DNA from: Bathynomus jamesi
Lineage: Eukaryota; Arthropoda; Malacostraca; Isopoda; Cirolanidae
NCBI GenBank assembly: GCA_023014485.1
Contig: JAJOZX010001860.1
Location: 186,001-250,000 of the forward strand
Direction: 5' to 3'
DNA length: 64,000 nucleotides
A program made the position numbers and the translations under genes. The notes under the pieces were generated by a model. The model saw nothing but the letters and a program-made list of their open reading frames with translations, was not told where the DNA came from and ran no database searches. Each line of letters opens with the position of its first letter. Within the stretch, counting starts at the first letter, position 1. Below, piece after piece: positions 9,561-19,572 of this stretch.

Positions 9561-11280
9561 ATTGTAGGTGCTGTCTAGGGACGGTGAAGAGGAGCTATTG
9601 TTAGGGGCGGGTACGAGGAAACTGACCGCGGAGGAAGAAATGGCGGCGAAGGTAGAAGCTAGGTGGTTTGCCACCGATTTGGGCTTGTATAGAAGTCCGT
9701 CGTTAGTCCGGAGGACCGGAAGTCGGGAGGCGGTATGTCGCCTCTCAACACCCCGTACCTTCTTCCAGATGATAGCCGAAGGTGTGGAGGTGGTGACGCC
9801 AGACACAAAGGCACGCCAAGAAGTTCGGCGCGCTTTCTTTATTGTAAGGCGGGCGATGGCCCTGGCCCGCTGCATCTCCGTGCGGTGGATGGGGAATCGT
9901 GTACGGTTGAAGCTTCGAATAGCCTTCTTCTTGGCGCGTGCGGGAGTAGGCGGAGGATCGTGGTACGCAGAGCTGGGCAGTATTTAAATACATTTGTATT
10001 TAAATACGTATTTAAATACATTTGTGTATTTAGAACTGTATTTATAAATACATTGTTTTTCATGTATTTAAATATAGTATTTAAATACTTTAATGAGTAT
10101 TTAAATACAATGTATTTAAATACTCAAAATATAAAATGTAAATACTTTTACTGGTTTAATACACGTTCTGTACTAGCACAGTACGACGCGTCGACAGTGT
10201 AGTACAGCATGGTTCATGTTTCAACGTGTCAGTTCAATCAATTGTGTGCCACTCTTAGTCGAAAGCGGTTGATTTCTTTATCGTGTGCGTGTCATGGCTT
10301 AGTGAATTAGTGAATGCATATGTTAAAATTTGTATGTATTTAAAATGTATTTACAAATGTATTTAAATACAATTGATGTATTTTGTATTTAGTATCTAAA
10401 TACATTCGTAAAATGTATTTAGTATTTAGTATTTAAATACATTTCTCCATGTATTTAGTATTTAGTATTTAAATACATTCAATGTATTTATTGCCCAGCT
10501 CTGGTGGTACGTTAGTGCGTGCAGCCGCTACAACGATCGATTCAAAGTGTGCGATGCACTCGTCAGAGGATTGGAAATGGCCAGTCGTAAGGGTTCTAGA
10601 TGTATTGTCGTGCAAGCGCGACCAGTTAGCTTTGGCAATAATCCATCCTTCCGGTATCCGAACGGTCTGGTCGGGCCGATTTAGCGTGAGTTGAACAGGG
10701 AAATGGTCACTACCGCAGTCCTCTTGAAGGACTTGCCATATAAAATCTAGGAGGGCATCGGTCTAGACGAATGACAGGTCTATACAGGATGGAGTGCAGC
10801 TGGTGGCATGATAGAATGTAGGAGAGCCATCAATGAGGCACTCAAAGAAGAGCTCGGTCATGATAGTAATCAGGGTCGGGGCCATATAGGTGGAGAGTGT
10901 CTTTCCCCATAAGGGGAATAGAAAGGGCTTGGGGAGTTGTTTTACCACCTCCACCAGGTCGTCGCGGGAAATTTGAGTATGGGGAGAGAAGTATATTGAG
11001 CAGACAGTGTACTGTCTATCCAGGGAAAGCCGGGTAGCAATCACCTGTAACGGAGATCGGATAGAGAGATTGTGGAAGGGGACTGCGTGGTGTACGAGAA
11101 TGATAGCCCCCCGCCCTTCTAGTGCAGGTAGGTGAGGGGGTGGTGATATAGGAATATCCAGTTGGGCAGGGCATGGGCTTGGTCCCAGGATTAGCTCCTG
11201 AAGACAGACACACACCGGACGGGAAAAGGCAATCAGGGAATTAAGACCTTCGTAGTTCGCGAATATTCCTCTGTAGTTCA
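9558..11280 (-). pseudogene. LINE A endonuclease and EN-RT linker (split by a hAT element)
   Basis: An APE-type endonuclease begins near 11280 (YRGIFANYEGLNSLI) and continues with VCVCLQE (metal-binding Glu), RGAIILVHHAVPF, SIYFSPHTQI and a C-terminal TSCTPSCIDLSFV block near 10765. The expected LGDFNARH motif is absent: the codons go straight from KPFLF to PLWGK, implying a small deletion of catalytic residues. The linker toward RT (RAIARLTIKKARRTSWRAF) lies at 9558-9967, beyond the hAT insertion. Such endonucleases nick the target to prime reverse transcription. Confidence 0.8.
9968..10503. mobile_element. Non-autonomous hAT-like element, TSD GTGGTACG
   Basis: TIRs CAGAGCTGGGCAGTA and CAGAGCTGGGCAATA (inverted), with a perfect 8-bp duplication GTGGTACG at 9960-9967 and 10504-10511. 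The interior has two AT-rich arrays of overlapping GTATTTAAATAC-type motifs next to each end and a unique core at 10145-10320. It has no ORF worth calling. It interrupts the EN-RT linker of LINE A. Confidence 0.92.
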
Positions 11281-13487
11281 GTGTACCATTGTAGTTTCGG
11301 AGGGTCCATCATTTGACGATGGGGATGGGTTAAAGGTGTAGGTGCGAGGGGGTTGGGGTGTGAAGGGAGATCTGAGACTCGCGAAGGCGAAGGATGGTTC
11401 AGGGGCATGGCTGGCTCTCTGCCGTTCACCAGAGGAGTCGGTCGGCCAGTCGACCCCAGGGGGGTTTGCGGGATCGAGTCGGCCGAACGAGACCGGAGGC
11501 GTGGATCACGGCAGCTAGGCGAACGTCGCGGTCTCAGAGGGTGAGGAGTTTCTTGATGGGCTTCTGTATTCGGCCCAGGAGGGGGCGCTTCATTTTCCAA
11601 AGCGATACCTCCCAGCCTGTCTGGGGTCACACGGCGGACCCTGGGTGGCGATAGGGGGTACCAGAAGGACCGGGCAGGTAGGAGGGAGGATACGCTCAGG
11701 GTGGCTGACAAGGAGGGGGCTGAGGGTGTTGGGGAGGCAGGTAGTGTGGGGATGGAAGGAGATGAACCAGTGTTCTCGTGGAGGGATGAAAAAAATGGTA
11801 CCAGAAGGCAAGGGCAGATTCATAAGACGCATGGGCGCGGCCGAGCTCCCCTTGACCACATCATGTAGATGTGCCAGTGCCGCATCCACTGGATCCTCAG
11901 GGGAGAGTGTTTATCTACATTGGATCTCGTCGTGGGAGGCGGGTCACGTAAATCGGCTACAATTGTCAGAGTCTGTGTGGGTAGATTGGAGGAACTTCTG
12001 TGGTGGGGTGATATGGTCCTCGTAGACGAAGTTTGGGTGTAAGGGTCCGAACCGTCTTCTTAGATCTGGGGGAAGAGGGAGAGGCCTGTTGAGAGGCCGG
12101 AGAGTCTGGCGACTTGCTCCGGCATCTCCGCCTCGTCGGCTTATCCCGGGCGTTAGGTTCGGGTGTGTGCATAGAGTGCTGAGAGGGCAAGGTTCGAGGT
12201 GGACGGGGCCTGGGTGTCCTGGTCCCAAATTCCTGGGAATCCTTAGCAGGTGAGGCGCGTGAAGAGGAGAGATGGTGGGGGGACAGGAGGTTGTCTGGTC
12301 CAGCGAGGGCTCTTTTTGGGAGGGATTGGAAGCAGTGGTCGAGGGTGGATTTAAGCGCAGACCAGGGCGGCGTGCCGAGTAAACAGAACCGAGGGCAGCG
12401 GCATAAGATACCCCCGGCCTCACCTCCCGACTCTGCACCCTGTCTCGCGACTTTCGGAGGATAAGGAAGTCCGCCACCTGCAGGCCTCGGACCTCCTTCT
12501 CGAACTTGAAAAAAGGCATTCGCGGGACGAAGAGGGGTGTGCGCCTTCGCAATTTGAGCATTTGGGTGTGTTGGTGCACTTGTCTGGGTGAGCGATTTCT
12601 CCGCAACGAACACGCAGTTGGTGCGGTTATCGGCAAACTGAGCTGACGTGTTCGAACTTGTTGCATTTAAAGCAACGGGTCGGGTCCGGGATATATGGGC
12701 AGACAGTGAACTCGCACAACCTGCGGTCTCCCATACCCCATACAGTACGGTGGGGAGGGACTAAGATATTAAAGGTAAGAAGTAGGTGCGGGGTGGGGGA
12801 GGGGGTGTCTTCCTGTCGGGATGTGAAGCGATGGATCTTGGTGACACCCTAGGGTGCGAGGTCCTCCAGGAGCTCGTTCACTGTGATCGATAATAGGCGG
12901 ATGGCTTAAATAGTGCCCTGACTCTGGTTCAGGCGAGGGTGTAGGGATACGGACACCGAGCATCCAAGGACCTCAGTGAGGGAGATTAGGGCTTTCATCT
13001 CTGCGGCTGAACGTGATTTTTATGAGGAGGGAGAAATCCCTCTGTGGTCGCACATCATAGCGGCTGGAGTCGCTGCGCGCTCGGATCGCCTGAAACGTCC
13101 GTTCAGAGTTGGTCGGAAGGAACCCAGAGGTAGGACGGATCATTAGGAATTTTGATTTGTGGTTACTTGGAAAGGATTGGGAAGCTGTAGAATCGACGTG
13201 GACTGGGATATCCAACGGTCGATAGGATGGACGTGAACGCCGACTTCCCTGTCCACCACGGGGCTCTCTCCGTGGGGAGGCGGGCCGACGGCGGGCGAGG
13301 GGGACATACGGGGAGAGCAAGAAGCCAGGTTTTGGAGGCAAGTCTTGGGTGGAACGTGACTTGAAGTACAGGCTGGGGTCGGTAACAGAAGAGGAGAGTG
13401 CAAGTGTTCCGCTGCCAGTGGAGGGGCAACCTCCTCAAGACGTGGTCTTCCAGTAGTAAAGGACTTGGGGGCCTGGTTGCCTACCAC
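11241..13487 (-). pseudogene. LINE A ORF1 (gag-like) with zinc knuckles
   Basis: Read in shifting frames from 13487 downward: a Pro/Ser-rich N-terminus, then GVTKIHRFTSRQ and a LLLTFN block near 12800, CEFTVCPYIPDPTRCFKC near 12690, and Cys/His knuckles (CNKFEHVS, then CTNTPKCSNCEGAHPSSS) near 12640-12510, followed by GVSYAAALGS near 12390 and a long Pro/Arg-rich C-terminus to 11241. This is the layout of R1/I/Jockey gag proteins, which bind element RNA. Frameshifts are frequent. Confidence 0.7.
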
Positions 13488-14160
13488 CCGAGTTCTAGGA
13501 CAAGCAGTAATGGTATCTATATGCTAATAATGTTGTAGAAAACGGACCCAGGGGACGCGAGAAACTGCCTACCGGTGAGAAATGGAGGCCGAGCGCAAAC
13601 CGCAGGGGGCGTGGCACCTCGTCCCCAAGGTACACACCGTCGATTAAAAAACGGGGCCCAGTGATGCGAAAGTTTGCCCCCAAACGGCGCAAAGACCCTA
13701 GCCCCCCCCAATCCCACCGGCCCAGACACCCAATCACCCAACACAGTGACGCCCGACGCCCTAAGGGCGTCACCTCCAGAGGACAGCTCTGGAGACCCGT
13801 ACTGGGAGCCAAGGATTTTAGTGGCTCTTAGCCCGGTCTCCCCACTAACCTGTCTGGCATGGGTGACCCCTCCGACGCAGCCCACTGGGTCAACATGGGA
13901 GCCTACCATTGGCGGCTTTTCAGAGGAGGCATGGGAGGCCGGGCCTCCTCTGTTTTTATCACTATAAACTATGAAAAAGGATTTTATTGATAGTATTAAT
14001 TCTATACGATCGTAACATGCAGAAAGTAGGGCATCTAACACTTTGTAATCTATTCTATTTATATAGCATATATTATAGACAATTTTGGCCCTCCCTACTC
14101 TCCCTGACCACCAGCCGCCACTGGAGCCTCCCCACCATGACAAGGTGGCCACCGGCTGGG
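13488..14160 (-). other. LINE A 5' UTR
   Basis: A GC-rich leader (13520-13950) with short open frames I do not regard as genes, then an AT-rich patch at 13958-14085 that may be a separate small insertion. It begins at the right-hand target duplication, so this is the element's 5' end. Confidence 0.6.
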
Positions 14161-14173
14161 GACAGAAGGATAT
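14161..14173. repeat. Target-site duplication of LINE A, right copy
   Basis: GACAGAAGGATAT, partner of 7147-7159 with one mismatch. Confidence 0.9.
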
Positions 14174-15214
14174 GCAAGAAGATCGCCAGTAGACCGTCCA
14201 TTGCAGAACCCATGCTGACGATCTGAAAGAAGATTGCGAGAAGAGAGGTGTTTAAGAATCTTCCTATTAAGGGTAAATTCAAAAATTTTAGAAAGGCAAG
14301 AAATCAAAGCAATTGGACGATAGTTGAACGGTTGAGAGTGATCGCTCTTCTTTGGGACAGGCTGAATGAAAGCGAACTTCCAGCAGAAGAAAAAGTACCA
14401 GATGAAAGACAAAGAGGAAAGAATTTGCCTTGGAAGGGTGTCAGCAACAGAAGCACAGTTCTTGAGAACAACAGGAGGGACGTCATCAGGACCGTACGCC
14501 TTCCTAAGCCCAGACAGGGCAGAAAACCCATTTTTGGAAGAGATTCTAATTTCAGACATAATTAAATCAGAGGCAGTAGGAGATGGAGGAGCAGCACCAG
14601 AATCGTCCAGGGTTGAGTTGGAGGCGAAAGTTAGATCTAAGAATTCAGCTTTTTCAGGAAAAGAAACGGTAACTGAGCCATCGGAATAGAAAAGAGGAGG
14701 GAAAGAAGTAGTAAAGTTGTTGGAGAGGTTCTTGGCTACATACCAGAAAGAGCGACAAGAATTAGAATTGGAAAGGTTTTCACATTTTTGTCTGATGTAG
14801 GAATTTTTGGGGAGTCGAAGAACAGATTTTGCAGATTCCGGACAGAAGTCAGGAGTTGGATGGCGACGGTACCTTCTGAAAGGCCAGTCTCTGTTGCAGA
14901 TAGCATTAGAACAAGTAAAGTGAGACGAAGGTTTTGTATTAGTTGTGGGAGAATAGAATATGGAATGTACGCCTTTATACCCGAGAGAATCAACTCCGTG
15001 ATGCGCTCAGCGCACTCGGAAGGGACCCGGACATGGAGGCAGTAATCATTCCATTGGAAATCAGAGAAGTACTGCTTAAGGGCCTCCCAATAAGCGGCGC
15101 CAAAATGCCAAAGTCCTCTGGAGGATCCAAAAGGCTGAACTGGAGCGATAGGGCGGAAACAGATATAAGGAGGAGCCCAACGGAGAAAAAAGTTTGACAG
15201 AGTAAAACCAAATA
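14174..15214 (-). pseudogene. LINE B: end of endonuclease and N-terminal RT
   Basis: Minus strand. From 15214: a segment with RLNWSDR opposite-strand shadow but reading, in the correct frames, the endonuclease C-terminus and an ECADRITELILSGIKAYIPY-like linker near 15000, followed by the RT start ISSKNGFSALSG, YGPDDVPPVVLKN, NYRPIALISCLSKIFE and QHGFCNGRSTGDLLAY near 14180. It then stops at the LINE A target duplication and continues at 7146. Several frameshifts occur between 14990 and 14560. Jockey-like. Confidence 0.78.
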
Positions 15215-16021
15215 GAAACGACCTATACTAGGCTAGGCTACTTCAAATTATACCGACGAATCCAAATAGCTTCCAATCTTTCAAATAAACTATCCCATCC
15301 TCGTCGCCAAATGTAATAGCGTACGGTGTTAGACCCCGTTAAGTTTAGGTTAGAAGTTAGGCAAAAATAATATTTACAGGTACTTTGCCTCAGGTTTTCT
15401 TGGGGGCCTATCATTTGTTCTTTTAATGCCCATTAGCGCCAGCGGCAACGAAACTCCGACCAACCCAGTCCTACTTTACCTATTTGTAAAAGCTATCGGC
15501 ATTACTGCTAACTGACATAATAATTACACAACTTAACCTAATCACCACCTCGTCATCTTAAATTAGACAAAATAATATCATAAGTCATCAATTTGAAACG
15601 ATAGAAATTGCATGCTGCTTATGTCAGCCCATGAACCAAATAGGCTGCTTCGAGTTTTTATATTTTTTGTTTTACCATTTTAACATTTAGTGGACTTTTT
15701 CATTCACTGATTTTTTTACTCTATACATATATCCATATATAGCTTTGATTTTGGCTCTCTTCCTTATAAAGGGGTCCATTTTTGCAAGATCCCGCCCTTG
15801 GCCCCTCCTTTCTACATAAAAAAATATACACGTCACTTCACTCCTCCATTACCAGTTAAGTCTGTCAGAGGGTGAGAAACCCTAGTCGATCTGCCGAGCG
15901 GGGTTGATGCAGTAGAAATAGGAGCGACCTGCCTAGGTGGACTATTTGAACGATTTTCGGGAAGGTCAGGCCTCCCCTCAGGAGGAGTCTGGTCACCATA
16001 CGATTCACGTCCCGCTATCTG
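15215..16021 (-). mobile_element. Gypsy fragment in the order pol tail, LTR, leader
   Basis: Minus strand, from 16021 down: a pol C-terminal tail (frame ending near 15841, with PEGRPDLPENRSN and RVSHPLTDL, matching the Gypsy-1 tail), then an LTR, then a primer-binding-like TTTGGCGACGAGG and leader that matches the Gypsy-1 leader (TAGCCTAGCCTAG block). Such an order exists in no single complete element; it is the junction of a one-LTR circle or of tandem copies. It interrupts the endonuclease of LINE B, with about 190 B codons missing. Confidence 0.75.
15312..15840 (-). repeat. Gypsy LTR (529 bp) in the chimeric fragment
   Basis: On the minus strand it starts TGAAGTGACG after a purine-rich GGAGGAG tract and ends GCTATTACA before the primer-binding-like site. 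It matches the Gypsy-1 LTR at both ends but is longer and clearly divergent in the middle, so it comes from a related subfamily. Confidence 0.8.
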
Positions 16022-16303
16022 GGAGGGGGAGTACATAAAAGGGGTTGCTATCAGTTGTCTCAGACACCTGAGTTTCAGTGAGGAAGAGAAGGGGAGGTTT
16101 AGAGAAGGAGAGGTGGTGTTCAACAGTTTGAGAATTTGAGGAAAGGCCACGAATGTTGCAGAAGTTTATGAAAAGTGAGTCAGGCAGCAGCCGAGAACAT
16201 CTCGAATGGGCAGAAGCAGAACCAGCCATGCTGCCCGTGTCTGCGTTCCCGATATCGGCAGCGGAGGAACCAGAAGTGGGGACATTTATGGTCCCTCCCC
16301 AGG
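16022..16303 (-). pseudogene. LINE B: start of endonuclease and 5' region
   Basis: The minus-strand frame contains FINFCNIRGLSSN and KPPLLFLTETQVSE, the start of an APE-type endonuclease with its metal-binding Glu, and then runs into the Gypsy fragment after about 60 codons. Upstream to 16303 is a Cys/Arg-rich stretch typical of this LINE's leader, cut by a small DNA element. Confidence 0.75.
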
Positions 16304-16672
16304 TAGGGTTGCCAGATGTCCCGGTTTTCCGGGATTGTCCCAGTTTTCGGCCTCTTGTCCCGGCGTCCCGGTTTCACAAAAAATAATCCTGTAATCCTGC
16401 CTCAATGATCAACTCGTTTTGAAACAAAGCAGAAAACGATGCTTACCATTTAGTCAACTAAAAAACGAATTACCCAAACAGTCGACGTAATTATCAAAGG
16501 AGCAATCAGCAAACATATAATATTCACTGGCTAAACAAATGCTTCTATTTTACATTCACGAACTATATTTTTATCACAAATATAATGTATATTGTATAAT
16601 GTATAATGTATATATCATGAACCCAAAATTTTAATTTTCCCGATCTGTCCGCCAAAAAATCTGGCAACCCTA
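16304..16672. mobile_element. Small DNA element with TAGGGTTGCCAGA TIRs
   Basis: The ends are TAGGGTTGCCAGATGTCC at 16304 and the inverted TCTGGCAACCCTA at 16660-16672. The same TIR core bounds the hAT at 37171-38842, so it is probably a non-autonomous relative. The left part carries CCGG-rich repeats (CCCGGTTTTCCGGGA). I found no matching target duplication; the right flank is a different repeat. Confidence 0.7.
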
Positions 16673-16994
16673 TCTGGCAAATGGCAAGCCTACTTCGGCT
16701 TCGGCTTTGGCTTCGAGACTTGGTTATTTGTATAGTTTGAGGGGTTTTATTTTTTATTTAATTATTTTAATATTTTTATTATTAGTAATACTAATAACCA
16801 AAAATAGTTAACCTATACTAATTTAAAATAGGTTAACTATGGAACTCATCTTCCAGTCCCGGTTCAATAAGATTAGGCTTCGACTTTGTGACTTTCTAAA
16901 TGGCCGGCTTCGGCTTCGTGGTTTTCTAAAGGCTTCGACTTCGAAGCCGAAGACCCGGCTTCAGCCCCATGTCTAGACTAAGTTGCATGTAATT
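16673..16994. repeat. GGCTTC-rich inverted-repeat element
   Basis: CTTCGGCTTCGGC runs near 16690 and inverted/direct GGCTTCG runs at 16905-16970 bracket an AT-rich middle (16735-16850). The layout resembles a short DNA transposon with subterminal hexamer arrays, but neither TIR nor target duplication could be fixed. Confidence 0.4.
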
Positions 16995-17002
16995 GTTGTG
17001 AG

Positions 17003-17876
17003 CAGTGATGTAGGTCTCGAGATCGGTCTCGGTCTCGAGACCGATCTCGAGACCCAATTTGCAGATCTCGATCTCGGTCTCCGCTATTTAGATATCGGTC
17101 TCGATCTCGGTCTCGACAGACGCGGTCTCAGTTTTTCTCCCCGAGACCTTTCGAGACCTCTCGAGACCGTAATGAAAAATACATGTTATTGGCATACTCA
17201 TGATGGTGGCTTGGTTAAAAGACACAATTCAGAATGTTTATGAAAGTTTGTAAAAGTAAGGGACTCTAGGTATTCACTAATCAGTCACCCTGTTTTGAGT
17301 TGCCACGTTTGTCTTGCAGGGGGGTGTGGGTCTGGATTTTTTTTTAGTGGAACGACTTCAGCGTTCACTCGCCATCTTCAACGTAAACATCAAAAGAGGT
17401 TAGTTTTTCCAATACTAAAAACTGAAATATAGTTTTACTTGCCTACTGTGTATATGTTGAAAAATATAGATTATAGGTGTAGTAGCATCTCCTGTGAACA
17501 CAAAATTGAGTAAAAAATAATAATGATTTTCTTTCCTGAGCCATTTAATTTATTTTCATTTAATCAAGATTTAATTTAATTTTTTTAATTTAATTTAATT
17601 TAATTTAATTTAATCAAGAAGCAACTTAGCCAAATTCACTCACGCTTCTTTGGAAGTGAATGTAGGCCTATGTATTTGTGCATGTGTAATTAATATGGTA
17701 TATATATATAATAGATTGGTCTTGATCTCGATCTCGGTCTCGAATTTTAAGGGTCTCGATCTCGGAAGGTAGATCTCGATCTCGAACCTTTGATCTCGGT
17801 CTCGATCTTGGTCTCATAGGATCAGGTCTCGGTCTCGGCCTCAGTCTCGGACTTGGTGGTCTCGACTACATCACTG
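17003..17876. mobile_element. Non-autonomous hAT-like element with GGTCTCGATCTC arrays, TSD GTTGTGAG
   Basis: TIR CAGTGATGTAG at both ends (inverted) with a perfect 8-bp duplication GTTGTGAG at 16995-17002 and 17877-17884. Both subterminal regions (17011-17170 and 17715-17870) are packed with GGTCTCGATCTC-type dodecamer repeats; the AT-rich centre has TTTAATTTAA repeats near 17575. No coding capacity. Confidence 0.92.
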
Positions 17877-17884
17877 GTTGTGAG

Positions 17885-18159
17885 GAATAGTGAGAGAATT
17901 GTGTGTTTGAATGCATGCTGGACTGCTCATAGGGTAGATGAGACACAGAAGAAGATCAGCTAAGGAGGACAGTGACTCTGTCACTTGCCTAACGCCCACC
18001 TTGGAATACTTCCTTGGTCGATTGGTGTCTACAATCTCCTCCACTATCTGTTTTTGTTGCGGCTAAATTTTAGGGCCACTCTCTTCCAGGGGCGAATCCA
18101 GAGCACAATTTTTGGGGGAAGAGGCGGTCACCTTCCAGAACCTGAGATTATAATACATT
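17885..18159. other. Unassigned spacer
   Basis: No convincing ORF. CAGGGGCGAATCCAGAGC at 18087 looks like the start of another DNA-transposon terminus, but it is cut by the BEL LTR at 18160, so it cannot be completed. Confidence 0.35.
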
Positions 18160-19572
18160 TGTTATTTATTTATTTTGATTGGATTTAGAATCCCAGCTGA
18201 GCCTTGAACGCTAAGCTCTGAGGGGCTACTGCAACCTACAGCCCAAGTCAAGTTAGACTAAACAAACTTACGGACTTGGAGGTCCTATTACGTCCTACCT
18301 CAGGGTTGCTGACTTGATGTGGGCCTACTTTAGGCCTCAGTAGCATAAAATTAAGAAAAACAAAAGGGGCACTATTTATGGTCTTCTTCCTAAACCTTGC
18401 AACAACAACACAACCTGCACCATTGCACGATGCAAGAATCTTGTATCTAAACAACCAAACTGAATTGCAAGAGAGCTCTCTATAAGACCACGCCTTGTAA
18501 GTGCCACATTCAACAAACGAGTAGAAAGGACGCACCAGTGCCCCCCCCCCCCAAAAAAATTAATGATACCACAAGAGTGCCCAAACAATGATGCCACAAG
18601 AGCCCAAAAATGCTAGCTCTAAATTAAGTGAATTTTTCACTAACCTTACAATTATGAGATGGATATATATATATATATATATACACACCTTAACTTAATA
18701 TATACAAGCAATGCTGCATCAAGCAGCTTAGTCATTATATCGCCTTGGGAGTCCAATGTTCCCTCTAAGGTATGCGCGTGTGCGCGCGCGCGCACAGCAA
18801 AATAAAATGCGCACAGGCTCCAGCGTATCATGAGTCACGACAGTAAATGAAGTAATTTCAAAAATTTATTTTAATGAATTCTATAAAGAACAAATTAAGA
18901 AACCGCTTGAAAGAAAATCATTTGGACATGCTCATGCGAATTAAAAGTTACCTGAATGATGACGGATGTATTAATCTTCAAAGAGTTTATTTGGTATGGG
19001 CAAATGCTAAAGATCGTAGGGAGAAATCATAATCATACTTAAATGAAAGGCACTTTCATTTAATGTTATTTTGATTATATTTTATTTTATTGAATTTTAT
19101 TATTTTTTATTTTATTCCTATTTTGTGAATGGATAAAATCATGTATTAATCTTGATAATCTTTTAAATTGCTAAATGCTAAAAATTGTTTTGAGAAATGA
19201 TAACTAAAATAGTAATTTTCAATTAATGCTATTTTTATTTTATTTTACTATTTTTGATTTTATTCATATATTTAGAATGGATAAAAAATTTCTTTTTTAA
19301 GAATATATAATATTGTAAACAGTTTTTTAATATCCATTTAATAGTACCGTAATGATCAAGCTATCACCTTAAGGAAATAATATTTATTAAGTATTTAATA
19401 TTTATATATATTTCATTTTGAAGATAATAGCGCTCAGAAAAGTTTGCACAAATTTTCACCATGAATCTAAATGTATGCACAACGAAAATTTCTTGCACAC
19501 ACGGACTAAAAAAAATTAGAGGGAACATTGCTTGGGACAACAATGGCTCTTCCTCTGCTAGATTTTCTAACA
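18160..19572 (-). repeat. BEL-1 3' LTR (interrupted)
   Basis: On the minus strand it begins TGTTAGAAAATCTAG at 19572 right after a purine tract (GGTGAGGAG, the likely polypurine primer) and ends near AATAAATAAATAACA at 18160. It contains a hAT at 18754-19530; without it the LTR is about 636 bp. The same LTR occurs five more times in whole or part here. Confidence 0.88.
18754..19530. mobile_element. Non-autonomous hAT-like element in the BEL-1 3' LTR
   Basis: 15-bp TIRs CAATGTTCCCTCTAA at both ends (inverted). The flanks are CTTGGGAG (18744-18751, followed by TC) and CTTGGGAC (19531-19538), an imperfect 8-bp duplication; other LTR copies read straight through CTTGGGAC. Just inside the left TIR is a GCGCGCGCGC run. 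The interior is AT-rich without a gene. Confidence 0.85.

Larger units (their letters stand above)
7160..14160 (-). mobile_element. LINE A, full-length I/Jockey-like element with gag, EN, RT and RNase H
   Basis: A 7.0-kb minus-strand LINE. It has a GC-rich 5' UTR (to about 13490), ORF1/gag with zinc knuckles, an endonuclease, RT, RNase H and a short A-rich 3' end (TTTTTTT on plus at 7160-7164 and adjoining). The 13-bp near-perfect duplication and the poly(A) end mark target-primed insertion into LINE B. RNase H after RT suggests the I/Loa/Nimb side of the Jockey supergroup. It carries a hAT insertion (9968-10503) and a B-like segment (about 7890-8335). All ORFs are frameshifted. Confidence 0.85.

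Noticed and set aside
11241..13490. Several long, Pro/Arg-rich frames on both strands
   Set aside because: GC-rich, low-complexity sequence keeps all frames open. Only the minus-strand frames with zinc knuckles and known gag blocks were kept.
16673..16994. A complete hAT with GGCTTC arrays
   Set aside because: I could not match both TIRs or an 8-bp duplication, so it is listed only as a repeat.
17011..17870. Possible CRISPR-like or satellite array (GGTCTCGATCTC)
   Set aside because: No regular repeat-spacer spacing; eukaryotic context; exact hAT ends and target duplication explain it.
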